Source: Setophaga petechia
Lineage: Eukaryota > Chordata > Aves > Passeriformes > Parulidae
DNA: 64,000 nucleotides
NCBI GenBank assembly: GCA_024362935.1
Contig: JANCRA010000003.1
Location: 5,508,001-5,572,000, forward strand
Direction of reading: 5' to 3'
The notes under the pieces were generated by a model that was not told the origin of the DNA, did no database searches, and saw only the letters and a list, made by a program, of their open reading frames with translations. A program made the position numbers and the translations under genes. Below, piece after piece: positions 1 through 46,069 of this stretch. The first letter of the stretch is position 1, and the number at the start of each line of letters is the position of its first letter.

Positions 1-3000
1 ACCATATACTAATGTATGTTGTGTTTAAGGAGTTTATTTTCTCTGGAATCAACCTACTGATGATTTAAAAAAAAAAAAATTTACAACAGACAAAAAACAA
101 ATACAGAAGAACCCAAAGTAACACTTGTGAAGCGTGGTACCTAAGTGTTTGAATTTTATTTGTGTTTGTGTTCTGTGCTTTACTACTAATAAGGTAGAAG
201 GAATAAAAAAGTCTGTACCTAAAAGTTCTGCTTCAAGAGCTCCTGCAGACGAATAACCAGTAGAGGCTGAGTTGTAAATCTGTGAGATAAGTAGCCTTCA
301 TACCAACTGTAATCTCGGATTATCATGTATGTCTCCCTATTAGGTTATAAGCCTTTAAAACCATATAGCTGAGAAAAGCAGTATATTGTGAAAAACCACA
401 TGGAGAGAGAGGCTGTTCCTGTTAGAAAGGGATTATTGCTCCTGGCTGTCAAAAAGGAAGATGGACTGTGGTGGTTTTGTTGTACTGCTGAAAACATAAT
501 TGCTCAACAATACAAGAGCTCCTTTTGGGACAAGACTGTGTGTCTGCAGTCAAGCATTTTTCAGAGGGCACAGGATGGCCAGATTAGTGGTTGGATTTTT
601 TGATTTTTTTGTGTGCTGTTACTAAAAGCCACCTTTGTGCAGGTCTGTAACTTGGTGCTCCTGGCCCCTCACTTTTGCCATGGTGAACAGTTCAGAGTTG
701 AATCTATGCAGTGGTGTTACAGAAAACAGACACTTCAACATAATATTTGTGTTTGTCTTCCAAAAGTTTTATTTCTTCATCATTCTGTTTTCCTTATTTA
801 CCTTTTTCCTTTTTTTTTTCTGTTTTCTTTTTTCTGTTTCTCCATACCCTTCCTTAAAGAAACCAAAGTAGGAATAGGAAGGATTCTTCCTTGACATTAT
901 TGTTTTAAGTGTGATGTCATTATATAGGGAGCAGAGTTTGACACTTTCATCGAAAGTAATCTGCCTTTTAGCTTAAGTGCTGGGAAAGCAAATATTGTGA
1001 CATTTTAGAAAGTCACTGGGATAATACTAAGTGTCTTTCAAATACAAAATGGTAATTTACATTTGAATGCCTTGGTGTCTATTCCTGTTAGGAACAATTT
1101 CTCTGTCCTACTTACTTTAAAAGACCAAACGCCAGGAAAGAATCAAGAGGTTCTTTAGAGAAATTTAAATAATTTTCAACAGGCTGCTGTTTATAGTACC
1201 TACTCTGTTGCAAATGGGGAATACTCAGGTTGGCCTGTTTCACAGGAAAAACTTCTTTCAAAGTGGGTAAGCGACCCTCAGCCCCTATTTGAAATTGAAT
1301 GTTTTTATAGCAGAATCCCCAAACACGCCATAAATCAGACCTAACAGTACGCAGCATCTCTGTCTGTGCTGAAGTGGTGCACATTGCAGTAGTATATTAA
1401 TGATTAAAGAAGGTGGATTTGGTGGTTCTCTAACTTCAACTACAGTGAAGAACACACAGTTGGGTTTAAAAGTAAGAAAAAACAATACTGTTCATTCATT
1501 TCATTGATAAAATCCATGTGATTATCATACATGGTGAGAAATAAGTAGTAGTTTCAAACTTTTTGCAACCTGTATGGTATAACTTTGGTGAAGGAAAGCC
1601 TTCTGTATTTCTTGATATGTGCTGTTATGATTGAGCAGGGTAATTAGACAGCATATTGTTCACTAAACAAAACAATTCTGGGTGGCATTCCTGAATTATA
1701 GTGGTTATTAACTGACAAATCTCTATTATTCATCTTGCTGTATGCCTTAAAGATTGCTGGATCAGCAAGCTTAACAAATATCAATGGACAGTGCTGATTT
1801 AGGGGAAGAGTGACATGTAATTGGTCCCTGTCAATAACAGGAAAAACCTCGTGTGGTTTATCGTGCTGAAATTAAGTGGTTAAATCTAGAGTTCATGGCT
1901 AGTTTAAATGTCTATGCAGCTACTTCAGAATGTGAATCTTAAGTGTTTTTAAAATCTAAACAAAACCTCTGTGTTTATTTCTTTATGATGCTGTATTTTG
2001 GGATGAGTATGGGAGAACAGCTCTGGATTAGCACAGGGTTAGGAAATAGCCTGATGTTCTTTGAGTCTGCAGCCAGATTTGGTGTCTTAGGGCTGCATTG
2101 TGCAGGCTCCTAGAGGACAACCCCAGCCTTCCTCTAATCACCTTAAGCAGATAAAAACGGGAGGCAGAACAAACAAACAACAGAAAAAGAAGGGCAGCTA
2201 AGGAGGTGGGAGGTCTGGAAGCAGGAGTGAGATCTTTGGAGTGGAGTTTATCAGCCCCAGGCTCGCCCGGGCAGTTGTGTTTGGCTCTCACTGAGGTGGC
2301 TGCAGGGCCGAACCCAGCGCGGCCACAGCGCTGCGTGGAGGTTGTTTAATCTGAATGAAGGAGTGCCATTTATTGCACTAAAGCCTTTGCATGACTCATT
2401 AATAAAGTTTCTCTTATCTAATTGGAATGCTTTAGGAGGATGCAGTATAACCTCAGCATGCTATTAAAGAAAAATTATATTTTCTTGTAATGAAAAATGC
2501 AGAGTTACTAATTGAAAAGCTTATAATTCCAGCAGCAAATGAGGCATGAAATATATTGCCAAAAATACAGTGCTCAAAAACACTGGCAGTAAATATTTTA
2601 TCTTGGTGCTAATTAAGAGCTTGAACTTAAAGCTGAGCATTCTAAATTTACACAATAATGAAATTAACCTAATGGTACCAGTGTAACCTTAGTAATGTAT
2701 ACTGTTATTCTGGTGGATTCTGTCCTCCACTTGCACATTGCTGGTGGTGGAGGAAGTTCATAGCTCTAGCAGTAAACAGAAATTTCTTCTTGTCTTCATA
2801 GTGCCTTTTTATTTATTTAAGAGTCTATTTAGAAGCTGAAGACCATATAACAACAAGCTTGTGGTTTCATTAACTGCAAGGAAAAGAGTTTAATGCAAGA
2901 AAAAAACTCCTACAATTATATTTATTTTCCCCCTACTGACTTGGTTTCTTAATTTGACTTTCCTCTAGCAGGATCTGTTTAATTAATTAGCTTTTCTATT

Positions 3001-3949
3001 AACGTTTATCTGAAAAACGTGGTGGTTTGGCTCCTGTTGTTATTTCATTGATTTTCTTCTGTTTTTCAGATCTCTGTTAGTAGAGCTAAAGTATACCCTT
3101 TATCCAGGAGCATGTTCTGCCCCAGATTTGAAGGACAAACACTTGTAACAGCCTAAGAAGCTTAAAGTAAAATTTAAAAATAACAAAAAAAAAAATTAAA
3201 TTTTAATTTAAAAATTAATTTTTTTAAAAAAAAATTACACTCAGCTCTCAACAGAACATTTTGATGAAGGAAGTGGTGGCTTAGCATGTAGCTGTACTTC
3301 TGTAGCCTTTCTAGGCTGTGCTTAGAGGCTGGCAGGGATGGAGGCTGCTCGCACCCGACTGCAGCAGCTCTCCCCAAGGCTTTTGGAACGGGGTCTTCTC
3401 AGGGGGTGCCTTTGCAGTTTGATGTTCCCTCTAGTGTTTGAGGACTGGAAATGCTGAGTCTGATCTTCATCAGGTTGCTGCAAAATGATCAGATGTTCTT
3501 CCTGCAGCTCCCTGGATCCCATGGACAGGGTTTTACATGGGAAAGTCAATAGGAGGGAATGTGGGGGCTTGACTTTAGTTTCAGTGTATGTAATTGCTAC
3601 ATTATCAAATGGCTTTGGCTGTGTGCTGTGCTCTGCATGACCTTTAGAGTATGGGACCTGAGTCTGAATGGCTTGTGTGTTATCACATCACATTTCTGCT
3701 CACCTCTATGGGCAGACCAAATGTGGAGCCTTTCAAAGGAGAATTTGATTTCAGAGCTGCTTCGATGGCTATCTCCCAAGCTATTTATTGGTTTCATCAA
3801 CACAGTAAATTGTCTCAAGTCTCCTAAAGAAGTACTTACAGAGATTTCTATGGCTGATTAATTGCAACAGTTTGCTAGATAAGAATAAAGACAAATGATT
3901 ATTTAAACCTGCTTATGTACCATGACTCTTTCTTCCTTGATTGTGGTAG
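1..3949 (+). other. AKT1: AKT1 intron (partial) before the residue-59 exon
   Basis: No coding exon of AKT1 or another gene is recognised. The stretch has a T-rich pyrimidine tract around 800-845 and an A/T-only low-complexity patch around 3165-3236. The interval about 2341-2720 is AT-rich and dense in homeobox-type TAAT cores and AP-1-like motifs, resembling conserved non-coding sequence, but conservation cannot be tested here. The acceptor is at 3948-3949. Confidence 0.75.
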
Positions 3950-35612
<31,663 letters not shown>

Positions 35613-36865
35613 TGTTTTGCCATTGAGAAACAAAACAGACTGCATTTTGGGGACCTTACTTCAATGGACACTAGAGAACTTTCTATATTATCAAGTTACA
35701 AACTGTGTTTGTATTACGACTTAGATGAATTTGTAGGAAGCCTCACAGATTCTGTATTTAAAACAATTCTTTGATGCATTTTTGAGAAGGAGAACAAATC
35801 CATTCTTTAAGTATTATGTCAAGGCTTTTGTGCTGAATCACCATAGGTTTTTAAGAATATACACCAAAACTGTTTACTTTAGAAATAATTAAGGTATTCA
35901 ACATATCAGCAACTCTGACCAGAAAATCCCCTTATTTTATTTATTTCATACAGTTCATCATCTAAATACAGAATCTGCACTCTGATCAATTAGATTTATA
36001 TAGGAAGATATAAGACTTTAGTAGCTAGTGCAATAATATAAGCAACAAAGTGAACAAACTCTGGAGGGTTAAGGTTCAAACTCATTTTGGACAGCAGTGA
36101 AGTGTCATCCAACTCCAGAAAACCAACTATAGGAACAGCATTAATGGCCTCAGTGAGGTAAATCAAAAAGCAAAAGTTATTTTTGTTATAACATCTGCTA
36201 CAAGACATTACATATCAAACTGAATCCGGTGGGATTGCCACGCCGTACAGATGAGTATTTCATTCTAGGCAGTGCATTTAATTATTCCGTTTGCATAGAA
36301 TCTAGGAATACTTCATAGGATTGGCTTCTCAGAACCTAGAAAACGCTTGATTTACCAATCTAATAGGCAACAACACAAAATCACCCACTTCCACCACTGT
36401 ACAGAAATACCACACAGGTCTAAGTGAGAATCATCCTCATGAGTGAGTCAGCCAGACACGAATACATTTGGCACTGAAGTAATGACTTGTTGCCGCTTTT
36501 TTTTTTTTTTTACGAAAAGATATATGAATATATATAAACACTTAATGAATTTTTGCATCATGCCAGATCATTTCTTCTTTCTTGAGTGTGCATTAAAGGT
36601 ATCAACCAACAGTTCATGGTGCCTTCTCACTCTTGAAGATTCAGTTTAACAGTGTTTCCCATGTATAAAAAAACTAGGTTGAAACTTCATATGTGTTTGA
36701 ATAATAATGGTGTTCAAAAAGTGAACTCTTTTTTTGTTTTTCATTTTTAATCTTAGTGGGAAATTCCCCACACCCTATTTTTGTTGTATCATGTTTCTTT
36801 GTAATTTTCATAAAAGCAGTCTTATTCTGTCTCTGCTGCAAATAAAGTTATTCCATTGTAGGTTG
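35613..36865 (+). other. AKT1: AKT1 3' untranslated region
   Basis: From the stop codon to the expected cleavage zone about 20 nt after the AATAAA at 36841. It has a T15-type run near 36490 and AT-rich ends. The end point is inferred from the hexamer and the following GT/T-rich sequence, not from transcript data. Confidence 0.75.
36841..36846 (+). terminator. AKT1: AKT1 poly(A) signal AATAAA
   Basis: Canonical hexamer about 1.23 kb after the stop, followed by a GT/T-rich downstream element. Another AATAAA at 37113-37118 could serve a longer 3' end. Confidence 0.75.
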
Positions 36866-38086
36866 CGTTCTTTAAATTGCGCTTTTTTTTTAGTTTTTTC
36901 ATTCTCTTGACTGTATAAAAAATGATGACATGTATTCCAGTTAAGTAGCATTTAATATTTTTATTTGAAAGTAATTATATTATGAAAACCCTCTTCCCCT
37001 CTCCATCAGACACTGCTGTGCTTGCACAGAGAGCCCATCATCCTGACTTTTTTTAACAACATTCAACTCTAGTATTTTTACTCATGATATGAAAGTTTCC
37101 CTCCAAATACTTAAATAAAAATGCTTTAACGAGTTAGGTTCTTATTTCTTGTGGTAGGAGCCTTCTGAATTTATAGAGATGCAACAACTGCTCCAGTTTC
37201 TCAAGTGTGATGTGCTTATCACTGAGGGATTCAGGTTGTTCTGTTCCTCCTCAGTTGTTTCGTCTCTCTGCTGATCATTATGCAAAGATAATTTTGGAAA
37301 ATGCTTGTTCAGAGAAAAGGAACCTGTGCCAGGAATAAATTGTCTTGAGGTGAATGAGGACTGGCCTTGTTTTGCTGCCCTCCTGGTGCCAGCAAAAGGC
37401 CCTGATCTGCAAAGGTATTTCTGTTCTACCACCCAGGCCAGTCTGTGCTGCACAATCTCTAACACTCTCCAGGCACTAATGTTAATCACAGCTGGGAGGT
37501 GGTTGCAGGAGGCTGGAATGTCCTTTTTCAAACAAGAATACAAAGAACAAGATAGGAACATCCAAGAACAACTGCAGTGTGCTTCAGAATAAGCAACAGG
37601 AATTGCAACTATGGTAAGCTGTTAAACATCCAGCACGTTTTTTGGTTCAAAGAATAAGCTGTAATTCCCAGTGCAATTTACTGTGTGTTTATGCAAGGGG
37701 GAAAGGGGAAGAAGAGATCTGTGTCTCTAGAGACTGGTGCTGGACAGCCTGTCCCGTTTAGCAAGTCTGATCTAACTGCTCTCCTTCCTTTGCTTCCAAG
37801 CCTTCATCTACATCTCCAGCCAGCCCAGGGACCAAGTCCAAGGAAACTCTTCTGCAAGTCTACAAGTCTTGACAAGTTCTGAACCAACACAACTTTGTGT
37901 GTCCAAATATAGGCAACACTACTGAGCAAAGGTTACCATTATCTGCCCCAGGAAAATCTGCTCTGTCAAATGAATCTGCTCTGTCAAATGCAGGAGCAGG
38001 CATGGATCAGGTTGTTTTGTTGAGGCTGATTATGTCTCACTTTTTCTGCCAGTGGCTGCTAATAGATTGTTTTAATTCTGTTATAT

Positions 38087-38104
38087 AAAAAAAAAAAAAA
38101 AAAA
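38087..38104 (+). repeat. A18 homopolymer
   Basis: Eighteen uninterrupted A. It could be the tail of a retroposed sequence, but the bases upstream match nothing I recognise. Confidence 0.8.
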
Positions 38105-40448
38105 GCAGCTGCCAGAAATCTCTGAATCTTAATATTGTTAGCAACTGAGAGCTGTGAGGGCCACACCTGAATGCTGGACACATTACCTCATTTTGCCAGT
38201 GATTGTTCTAAATACCTTGTTGTCCATAATTGAATAGTTATGGCTGTTGCAGCTGTATATCTGGAAACATAAAATTTGTAACACAGAAGATCCTACTGCA
38301 AAAACCTGTGACTTGAGTGTCGTTCACCTCAGATTCATTTTGCACCATATATGCAGAGGCTGCTTAAATCTTGCATGTTTTTTAGCTCTTTGATTTGAAA
38401 CCTCAAAACTAACAATCTCTACAGCCAGAACCTCCCCATTCTTCCTTCTGGCATTGAAAAATGTCATCTTGCTCTGGTGTTGCACATTGCAGCAAAGCTG
38501 GTGCATCCCAGGTCCTGAGCACCAGTAGCTGATCTATGTTACAGCCCAGGAGTGTCGTGGGAAAAGCCCTTGGCAAGAGCACATGGGTAAGTTCTCTGTG
38601 TGCCTGTGACTGCAGTCTGGAACTGAGGTCAGCTGGGCAGTGGTTGAAACAGATACACTCAGATCTGAGTGCTGCTTGGGGTTGAGACATGGTCTGGGGC
38701 CAGGTAATTCTTCAAATTCCATTTTATACTCCCTGGTGTAACTAAAGCATCCAGTACAATCCCATTAGGATATGACAGGCTGTTCTCCCTTTAAAGTGGA
38801 TGAAGATAACCCTGGTTCATAGCATTCCAAACTTTGCACAAACTGTGACCTCTACCCTCCCCCCACCAGTACAATTAGCAGCTTTTTCTTCATTTTTCTT
38901 TCTGCACCTTCACTCCTCCAGCAGGTGACCTCCACCTGCTCTCCAGCTCTCATACTTGCCTCGAGTTCTGGCTGTTTTTTGAATTTGTTCACCGTTTTCC
39001 ACCTGAGAAACAAATTATGGTAGTTTTGGAGGTCTGGGGGCAAAACCTTGCCTGGATTGTTTGCATTGGACAGTCCTTGCTTTTTTTAGTGGGAAATTTT
39101 GTCTGCTGCTTTGGATTGTGCCCATGTGTTGAAGTGCTCAGTACTCCACACTGTGTTTTCATACTCCTGAGTGTTTGTGGGGCCTTCTCAATCTTTGTCA
39201 GACCCTTTGCTTCTTAGAGAGCACATGCCAAAACAGATTTTTATCTCCAGCAGTTGGCTGTAGGATGGTGGTCTCAGATCAGAGGTCACAGCCCACAGTG
39301 GGAGTGCGAACTCCAAGGAGAGAGAGGTGCAGAGGGGGAGCCCACACGCAGGAAGTGCCTGTGCAAGTTGTGCAGATCTGCCTGAGAAGTTTGGGAAAGG
39401 ATGACTTAGCAGGTCCAGTTTATTTCACTGTATCTAGAAGAGCTTCAGAGGTAAAAACAAAATTGAAGAAACAGGCGAATGTAAAGGATCCTGTTTCTTC
39501 AGCGTCGCAAATGAGTGTTTGTCTTCCACTGTGAGCTCAATTTTTGTAATAACAGGGAGGTTAATTGCCACGAGGAGTAACAGGCAAGGAACACACAGTG
39601 CCTGTAGTGAGCAGGGTTATTGTCCCCCTGCAGCTGAGAGTGCAGCCGTGTGCCCGCTCTCTGCTGCAGCATATGCTGCATTCTAATCAGCTGATGGCCT
39701 CTTGCTCTTGCCCAAAATAATTTTCAACAAATGCAATTTGTTACAGTAGTTCCTGCTTGACACTTCTTAAAATTTCTGTAACTGATGGTCGCCACCCTGG
39801 TTTTGTGAGCGTGCTGGGTTCTTAAGGACCAAATCAAGGTATTCATGTGTAAAAACTCCACTTCCCTCTGTGGTTTTTCAGCCTGCACATAGCTCAGTTC
39901 TGTTTCCCGTTTGCTGAAGTGCTGCTTCACATGGGGTTTTTTTGGCCTGTAACTGGGTTTTTTTGCCTCCTCCCAAAGATGGGCTTTGTTTTAAATGTAA
40001 CCCTGTTTTCCACACTTTCTTAATGTGTTTGTCAGGTTACTGTAACTGCTTGTAATGCTGCATTTCATTGGGGCTTTAAGTTTGTTTCAAGAAGATAAAT
40101 GGCAACACAGCATTTGCTGTATTTTCTGGATTATGAAGAATTTCTGTCAAATTCTCTACATATTAATACATTCACCCTGCAGAAGATATAATTATTTTTA
40201 TGCTGGAGTGAAAAGTCTTCACAGAGGACACACAAACTCTTTCCCAAACACTGTGATGTTTAGTTATTGGTAAACTCCCTGTCTCTATTCCTTTGTGCTG
40301 CTGTCCTTACAGTACTGATGCTGTTACCCAGGAAGTTGTGTAGTACTGAAAAAATCTATATCAGAACAAAAAATAGGGATTGTGATCTTCAGCAGAGGGC
40401 CTGAGAGTCCATTGAAATTGGATTAAAATGAACATGAAATCCATTCTT

Positions 40449-40513
40449 AAACATGCTGGACTCGATGGTCCTTGTGGGTCCTTTCCAGCTGGGCTTATCC
40501 TGTGATTCTGTGC
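40449..40513 (+). mobile_element. CR1 3'-tail fragment, + orientation
   Basis: About 65 bp of the CR1 terminus: 'ctggactcgatggtcc' followed by TTGTGGGTCC, TTTCCAGCT and the terminal TGTGATTCTGTG repeat. It belongs with the subfamily at 14.9, 54.0, 54.8 and 57.3 kb. Confidence 0.8.
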
Positions 40514-43489
40514 CCCTGCTCTGCATTACAACTTGCTGCAGAGGCTCCTTACTCTGAAATTGGCTATTTTTTTTTAATTTACTGGGACACAGATCTGATT
40601 GCAGAGAACAATTCCAGCACCTTCTCCCACACACAGGGCTGGAGTTCATACAGTGTTTGAGTGACTTTTTTTTCCTAAATAGCTAATGAACTTTTCTCAC
40701 ATACCTGATAAATTGCTCCAGTGACTTTTAAAGGCTTTGTAGATGTGCAGAAAGATCAGAACATTAGCCCTTCAATGAACTTCCAGAACAAAAAATTGAG
40801 TGATATTATTAGGATGGTTGCAGCACATGGTATATTTTCCATATGATATCTTTAGCTGTTGTGATTGTTCCTTATTCTGATGAGATCGGGAGAAACGAAA
40901 CTAAACAGGTGGACAGGAATACCTTGTGCCCATCCAGTAATGAGTGTAGAATGAAACTGAGTAAAAAGCAGAGAGAGCAAAGTCTCTTGGAGCAACTGCA
41001 GATTGGAAAGTTGCAGAGGAAAGGAAGTGGAAGAAAGCGGAACAAAATGTACTTATTTACGCAGGTGAAGTCATAAATTTAATGTGTAACTAAGATAAAG
41101 GGATTAAACTTAGTATCTCCTTTTACTTGATTGTAAAACTTAGAATCAGGTTACCTCTCCAAAGTTTTACTTTCTGTGGTGACTTGCTCAATGTGAAGGA
41201 AGTGGGGATCAAAGGTGGCTGCTTGATATTTAAAATTATATTTTTTTAAAATTCTGGTAAGCAGAAAAGGGAGTTGTAATGAGGGCGATGCTTCCTGGAC
41301 CGCCCAGTGATTTTTCAGGTAACTTTGAGAAACCTCTCATAGCTGTACCTTGCTTGAGGTGGGAGAGGCATCCCAGCAGTGCAGGAAAGCACCGAGTTTG
41401 GCTGGAGGTCAGTGTGTGAGTGGCACAGAGCTGCCTGGGGTTCCCCTCTGCAGAACAGTTGTGTCAGATTTCTTTTCAGATCACTGACAGTAACTTGGCT
41501 TTTATTAGCAATCTCTCTATAACCTCTCCTCACAAGAAAGGAGAAGTCAACAAGGACACCTCAGACAGGGAGAAAACCCTGGATATAAATCTATTTATTT
41601 TCCCAGCGGGTTCAGCTGCAGTTTTCTCTGAGCAGCTCTGGATCCGGGCACGCAGGCTGGTGGAGCCCCAAGCACCCGAGGGCTGCTGCACAGGAAGGCT
41701 GGAGCAGCACAAAGAAGCTTCCAACTCCCCATCTGGAAAAAGCCCCCACAGGAGCACAGGCAATGGCAATGCCATCTGTCTTCTGCTGAGCAGATCTTCT
41801 CTCCTGGGAGCAGGAAAAAAGCTGGCACATGGAGGTGGGCTCTCAGTTCCCTGCTGCATGGAGGTTGGATGCAGATTGCTGGGTGGTACCTGTAGAGACC
41901 AGCCTGCACTACTGAGCTTCTTTTCCCTTTTTTCAGGTTTTTTGTTTTCAAAATTCCAGTTTTCTTTATTTGCCTCATGGCATCATTCTCCCATCTATTC
42001 CCAGAAGACAAGGAACAATGGGCTCCTTCTTCTTCTTCTCCCTCTGTTTCATTCTTTTTTCAAGCCTTACCCTGTCTCTCATCTTCTGCCTTCTAGAAGG
42101 GTGTGTTATCAACTGACAAAATATCTCTTTAAATAATTATTTTCCTCATGCTGGGTGTTCCTTGGGTCACTGTGGAGACTTCCTCTGACCCCAATCCATA
42201 GGAACACTTACACTGTCTGTACAAACCATGTCCTCAAGGTTCATGCAGACTCTTGACTGGTGTATTTTGGCATGAAATAGTGGCCTAAACAAAGAAAAGA
42301 GCAAGTCTCCCATTGAGTTTTAAAGTGATTTCCTATTCCTGTTGATATTTTTAATATAAATTCTACTACAGATAAGAGGAGGAGAAAAGTGCCCAGTGCC
42401 TTTTTTCACACACTGTTGCTCCTTCAGTAGAGTTAGAAGGGAATTTGATTACCCCTTATTGGCATCCATTTCTGTTACAGGACATACCTAAATTTGTGTG
42501 AATTTCCACCTGATAAATATAAAAAAACCTGGGGAAAACAAAACAGAAAATTTGTCTGCCCTTTATCTCACTTTGCTTTGCTTTGTGGTATGAACTATCA
42601 AGTTTAACCTATCTAGAGTTCTCTAAAAATGTAGAGTTAAGTACCTGATAAGACACTAACTGAAAATTGCTGATGGAAAATATTTACATCTTCTCTTTAA
42701 AACTCTTACAAACACTTAAGAACTCATTGAAATGTGGGAAACCAAACCCAAGCTACTTCAGCATCCTCAAGTTCACTGCTTCAGTCGGCAGCCTTTATAT
42801 CCTGAGACCAATTTACCCACTTTTCTAGGTGTGAAAGGCTTGCAGTCCAACTCAACAATATTGATAAATCTCTTGGAACTTGAGAATTAATCCTGTTTTT
42901 TCCCATCCTACTGCAGAACCAGGGAAAGCTCCCCCTCTCTGGCACCCAGCCCACATTATCCCCTGGGTACCCACTGATCTCATTTTCTAAGAGGAACTGA
43001 GGGGGAATTCCTGCCAGGCAGCTCTGTGGAAGTTGCCCAAGAAGTTTTAACACCCTATTCCTGGATGATATTGTCCCATCCTATAGTTACCCTGCTTGGC
43101 TCCAGCTAGTCTGCAGATGCAGGTTCAAAATAAAATCAACCTCCATCCTGCTCCCTCCCCCCTTATTTGGGCAGCTAAGTGAAATCCAAACATATGGACT
43201 CCATAAATCCTTTGTAAATGGCCTCGTGTGAAACACTCAGCCAAAGCAATGGTTATCATTAAACAAATAATGACACCACTGGAGCAGAACACAAATTACA
43301 CAGGGGGGCAAATCCTCAGCTGTGCAGCCCAGTTTGCCCAGTGACACCAGGCTCACTGACACTGGTCCCTTGGTGTTGGTGCTGCCTGCTGTGAAACCAG
43401 CCTGGACCCCACACAATCCTCCTGCAGAGCTTCCAGGGGTGCCCTTGCAGGGCCAGGCTCTGAGTGAAAGGATGTTCTGCAGCGTTTGT

Positions 43490-43676
43490 GGAAGAGCAGG
43501 ATGTGAACACTGGGACAGGCTGCCCAGGGAGTGGTGGAGTCACCCATCATCCTGAGGGTATTTAAAAGCTGTGTGGATGTGGCACCTGGGGACAGGGTTT
43601 AGTGCTGGGCTCGCAGTGCTGGGTGAATTGGATGGATTTGATGGTTTTTACAACCTAAATGATTCTATGATTTTGT
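43490..43676 (+). mobile_element. CR1 3'-end fragment, + orientation, second subfamily
   Basis: It contains the CR1 phrases 'gggacaggctgcccaggga', 'gtggtggagtcaccc', 'gaggg-atttaaaagc' and the terminal ATGATTCTATGATTTT repeat. The tail core differs from the other CR1 copies here, so it is probably a different CR1 subfamily. The start is approximate. Confidence 0.8.
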
Positions 43677-46068
43677 AACAGCAAATTTTCAATAAACACA
43701 GATCGTAATCAAGAATGTATCCACAGCTAGGCAAACCAGAGTAAAACAACTGAAATAAAATACTGCTGGAGAGAGGTTTAAATATAGACTGACTTGAAAA
43801 CACGTGAAGAGCTGTTCTACTGCTGGGGCAAACTGTCTCTCAGTAATATGAAATGCCACAGGGGATGTGTCAGAATAGTTTGCTACAACAAATAAACACA
43901 CACACACCCCAACCCACTGAATTTTTTCAGTAATTATAAACTCTTACATGCAATCTAGGTAATCCCAGAACTTTCTGAACAGTTATGAAACTGTGGAGCA
44001 TGTTGCATTAAAATAAGTATCAAAATAATCATCTTAAGTTTATTTTACACCTTCCAAGGAGCTCAGTTCATCACACTTTTGCTTGTGTGGCATCTGACCA
44101 GATTGTCAAAACCCATTCTTACAGGGTACTGCAGGGTACTATAACTTAAGTGATTCATGCATGCAGCTGTTGGAACTGCTTGTTGGGTTGTGAAAAAGCT
44201 TGTGGTGCCAAGTGCTGATCTAGGAGAACTCAGATCTCCATCAGCCGCCTTGGCTCCGAGCTGTTACTGAACAACAGATGGTAGCAGGAGTGAAGCAAAC
44301 TAAGAAAATATTCTAAGTTAAAGGCCTCACAAGAACTGAAATTCTTGAGAAAATACAGAGAACAAGTGTTAAGGTTGGAACGAGTTTCCATGTCCAAGTG
44401 ATGTATGCCACTAAACTTTAAAGGGTGCTCTCATTTCTGGCAGCACTCGTTTTGGTGGAAGTTTTCATTTAACTTGGGCAGAGCAGCCACGTATGGAATT
44501 AATATCACAGCCATTTCAGGGACAGCTCGGGGCCACGACTCCTGCTCATGAAGCTGCACTTGCCACAATGTCTGGCACTGAGGAAAAGAGGAAAGAACCC
44601 CAGGTTGTGTAGTTTTGCAGTAGATTACAAGCAGTAGCAGCAGCAAGGAAGGGACAGCATCACGAGCACTGATGATTTCTCCAGCAGAACAAGGACAGCA
44701 CTGCAGTTCACAAATGGGAACCTTCCTAGTGCTAAGGGGAACAGAAGTGCACAGGCTCTCACTGTGTCCTTATCAGCAGCAACAGCACAGAAGGGACAAA
44801 GCCAGTGCAAGGTGTAAGAAAAACTGATCTAGCAATGATCCCAAACATGAGAGTGCACAGAGTAAACAAAGTCTTGTACCAGGGGAGAAAGGAAGTGCCT
44901 CCAACTCCATGTTCAGTAACTTCTAGTTTTTGGTCTCTCCAAGACAGCACACTCCAGTATCAGCTAGGTGAGGAACAAAAGGTATTTTCAGGACTTACAG
45001 AAGTTTGTGTTCAGCAGTGCTGATCCAAAGTCACAGGAAAAAAGCAGTTTTCTATAATGCATCTTTACTCCATGCCCTGCCTGAGCAAGAAAGATCCTGC
45101 ATTCCTGTGACACATCTCAGTACACAAATTTCTTCAAGCCAGCTCTGTAAGCAGCAGTACAGGTGACTACACCCAACTGAAACCAAGTTCTCTCATTTTT
45201 AGAGAAGTGAGGACTTCCAGAACAACCTGGAGTGAAACCACTCAACAGAAGAGAAAACAATTTATGAAGGAAATATAAAAACTGGCTTTCTCAACATTTT
45301 TGGGAGGAGACCATGAAAATCTGCACACTGACTACATATTTTCAACCTTGCATTTTACTGTACTTTTAAGTCCTTACACTGGTGATCCCAACTGATCCCA
45401 GGTTTCTAAGCTTGTTTTTACTGCATTTAAAAATACTTCAAAATCTATTTTGGGGCAGTAAATAATCTTGCTATCATGGAAAGCAAAATGAGAACAATCA
45501 GATTACTCATTTGGGGAGGTATTACTCAGTGCAAGAAAGCGTGGGAGAACCAAGCTCCCATGAATGAAATGAAACTCACTGGGATGAAATACATAAAAGT
45601 GCATTAAATTCTGTATGTAAACTACTTGGTTGAAAATTGAATCATTTCTTTAGTTTCAGAAATCAATATTCAGCAAAGTGCTGCACTCTACAGAGCATCC
45701 CACAAAAACACCTAAGGGTATGAGTAAGTTTGATCATATCAGTAGTTCTAGCAGAGTAAACAGGATGTAAGAGTGGACATACTCATTGCCTTTTGCCAGT
45801 TCCTCATTTCTGGCAGCAGTAATCAATGGTCAGGAGAACAGAAGATCTTGGAGTGCTGAAGAGTTTCAACAGCACTATAAACTCCTAAGTGTGTCCACAC
45901 CTGAACACAGAGCCTTGCAGTCCTCAGAAACTCATGAAATCCTTGTGCTTTGGCAGACTCTGAAGAGCACAGATGTGCCCCATGTGTGACCTGGAAGTCA
46001 CCAGGCTTCTTGTTCCCCTCTGTGGTTTCTCTGCACTGCAGGGTCTCCAGGGCCACCAAAGCCTGTGT

Positions 46069-46069
<1 letters not shown>

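Noticed and set aside
41420..42136. 238-codon + strand open frame
   Set aside because: No domain, no family resemblance, a low-complexity Leu/Ser/Phe-rich end and several overlapping long frames on the other strand.
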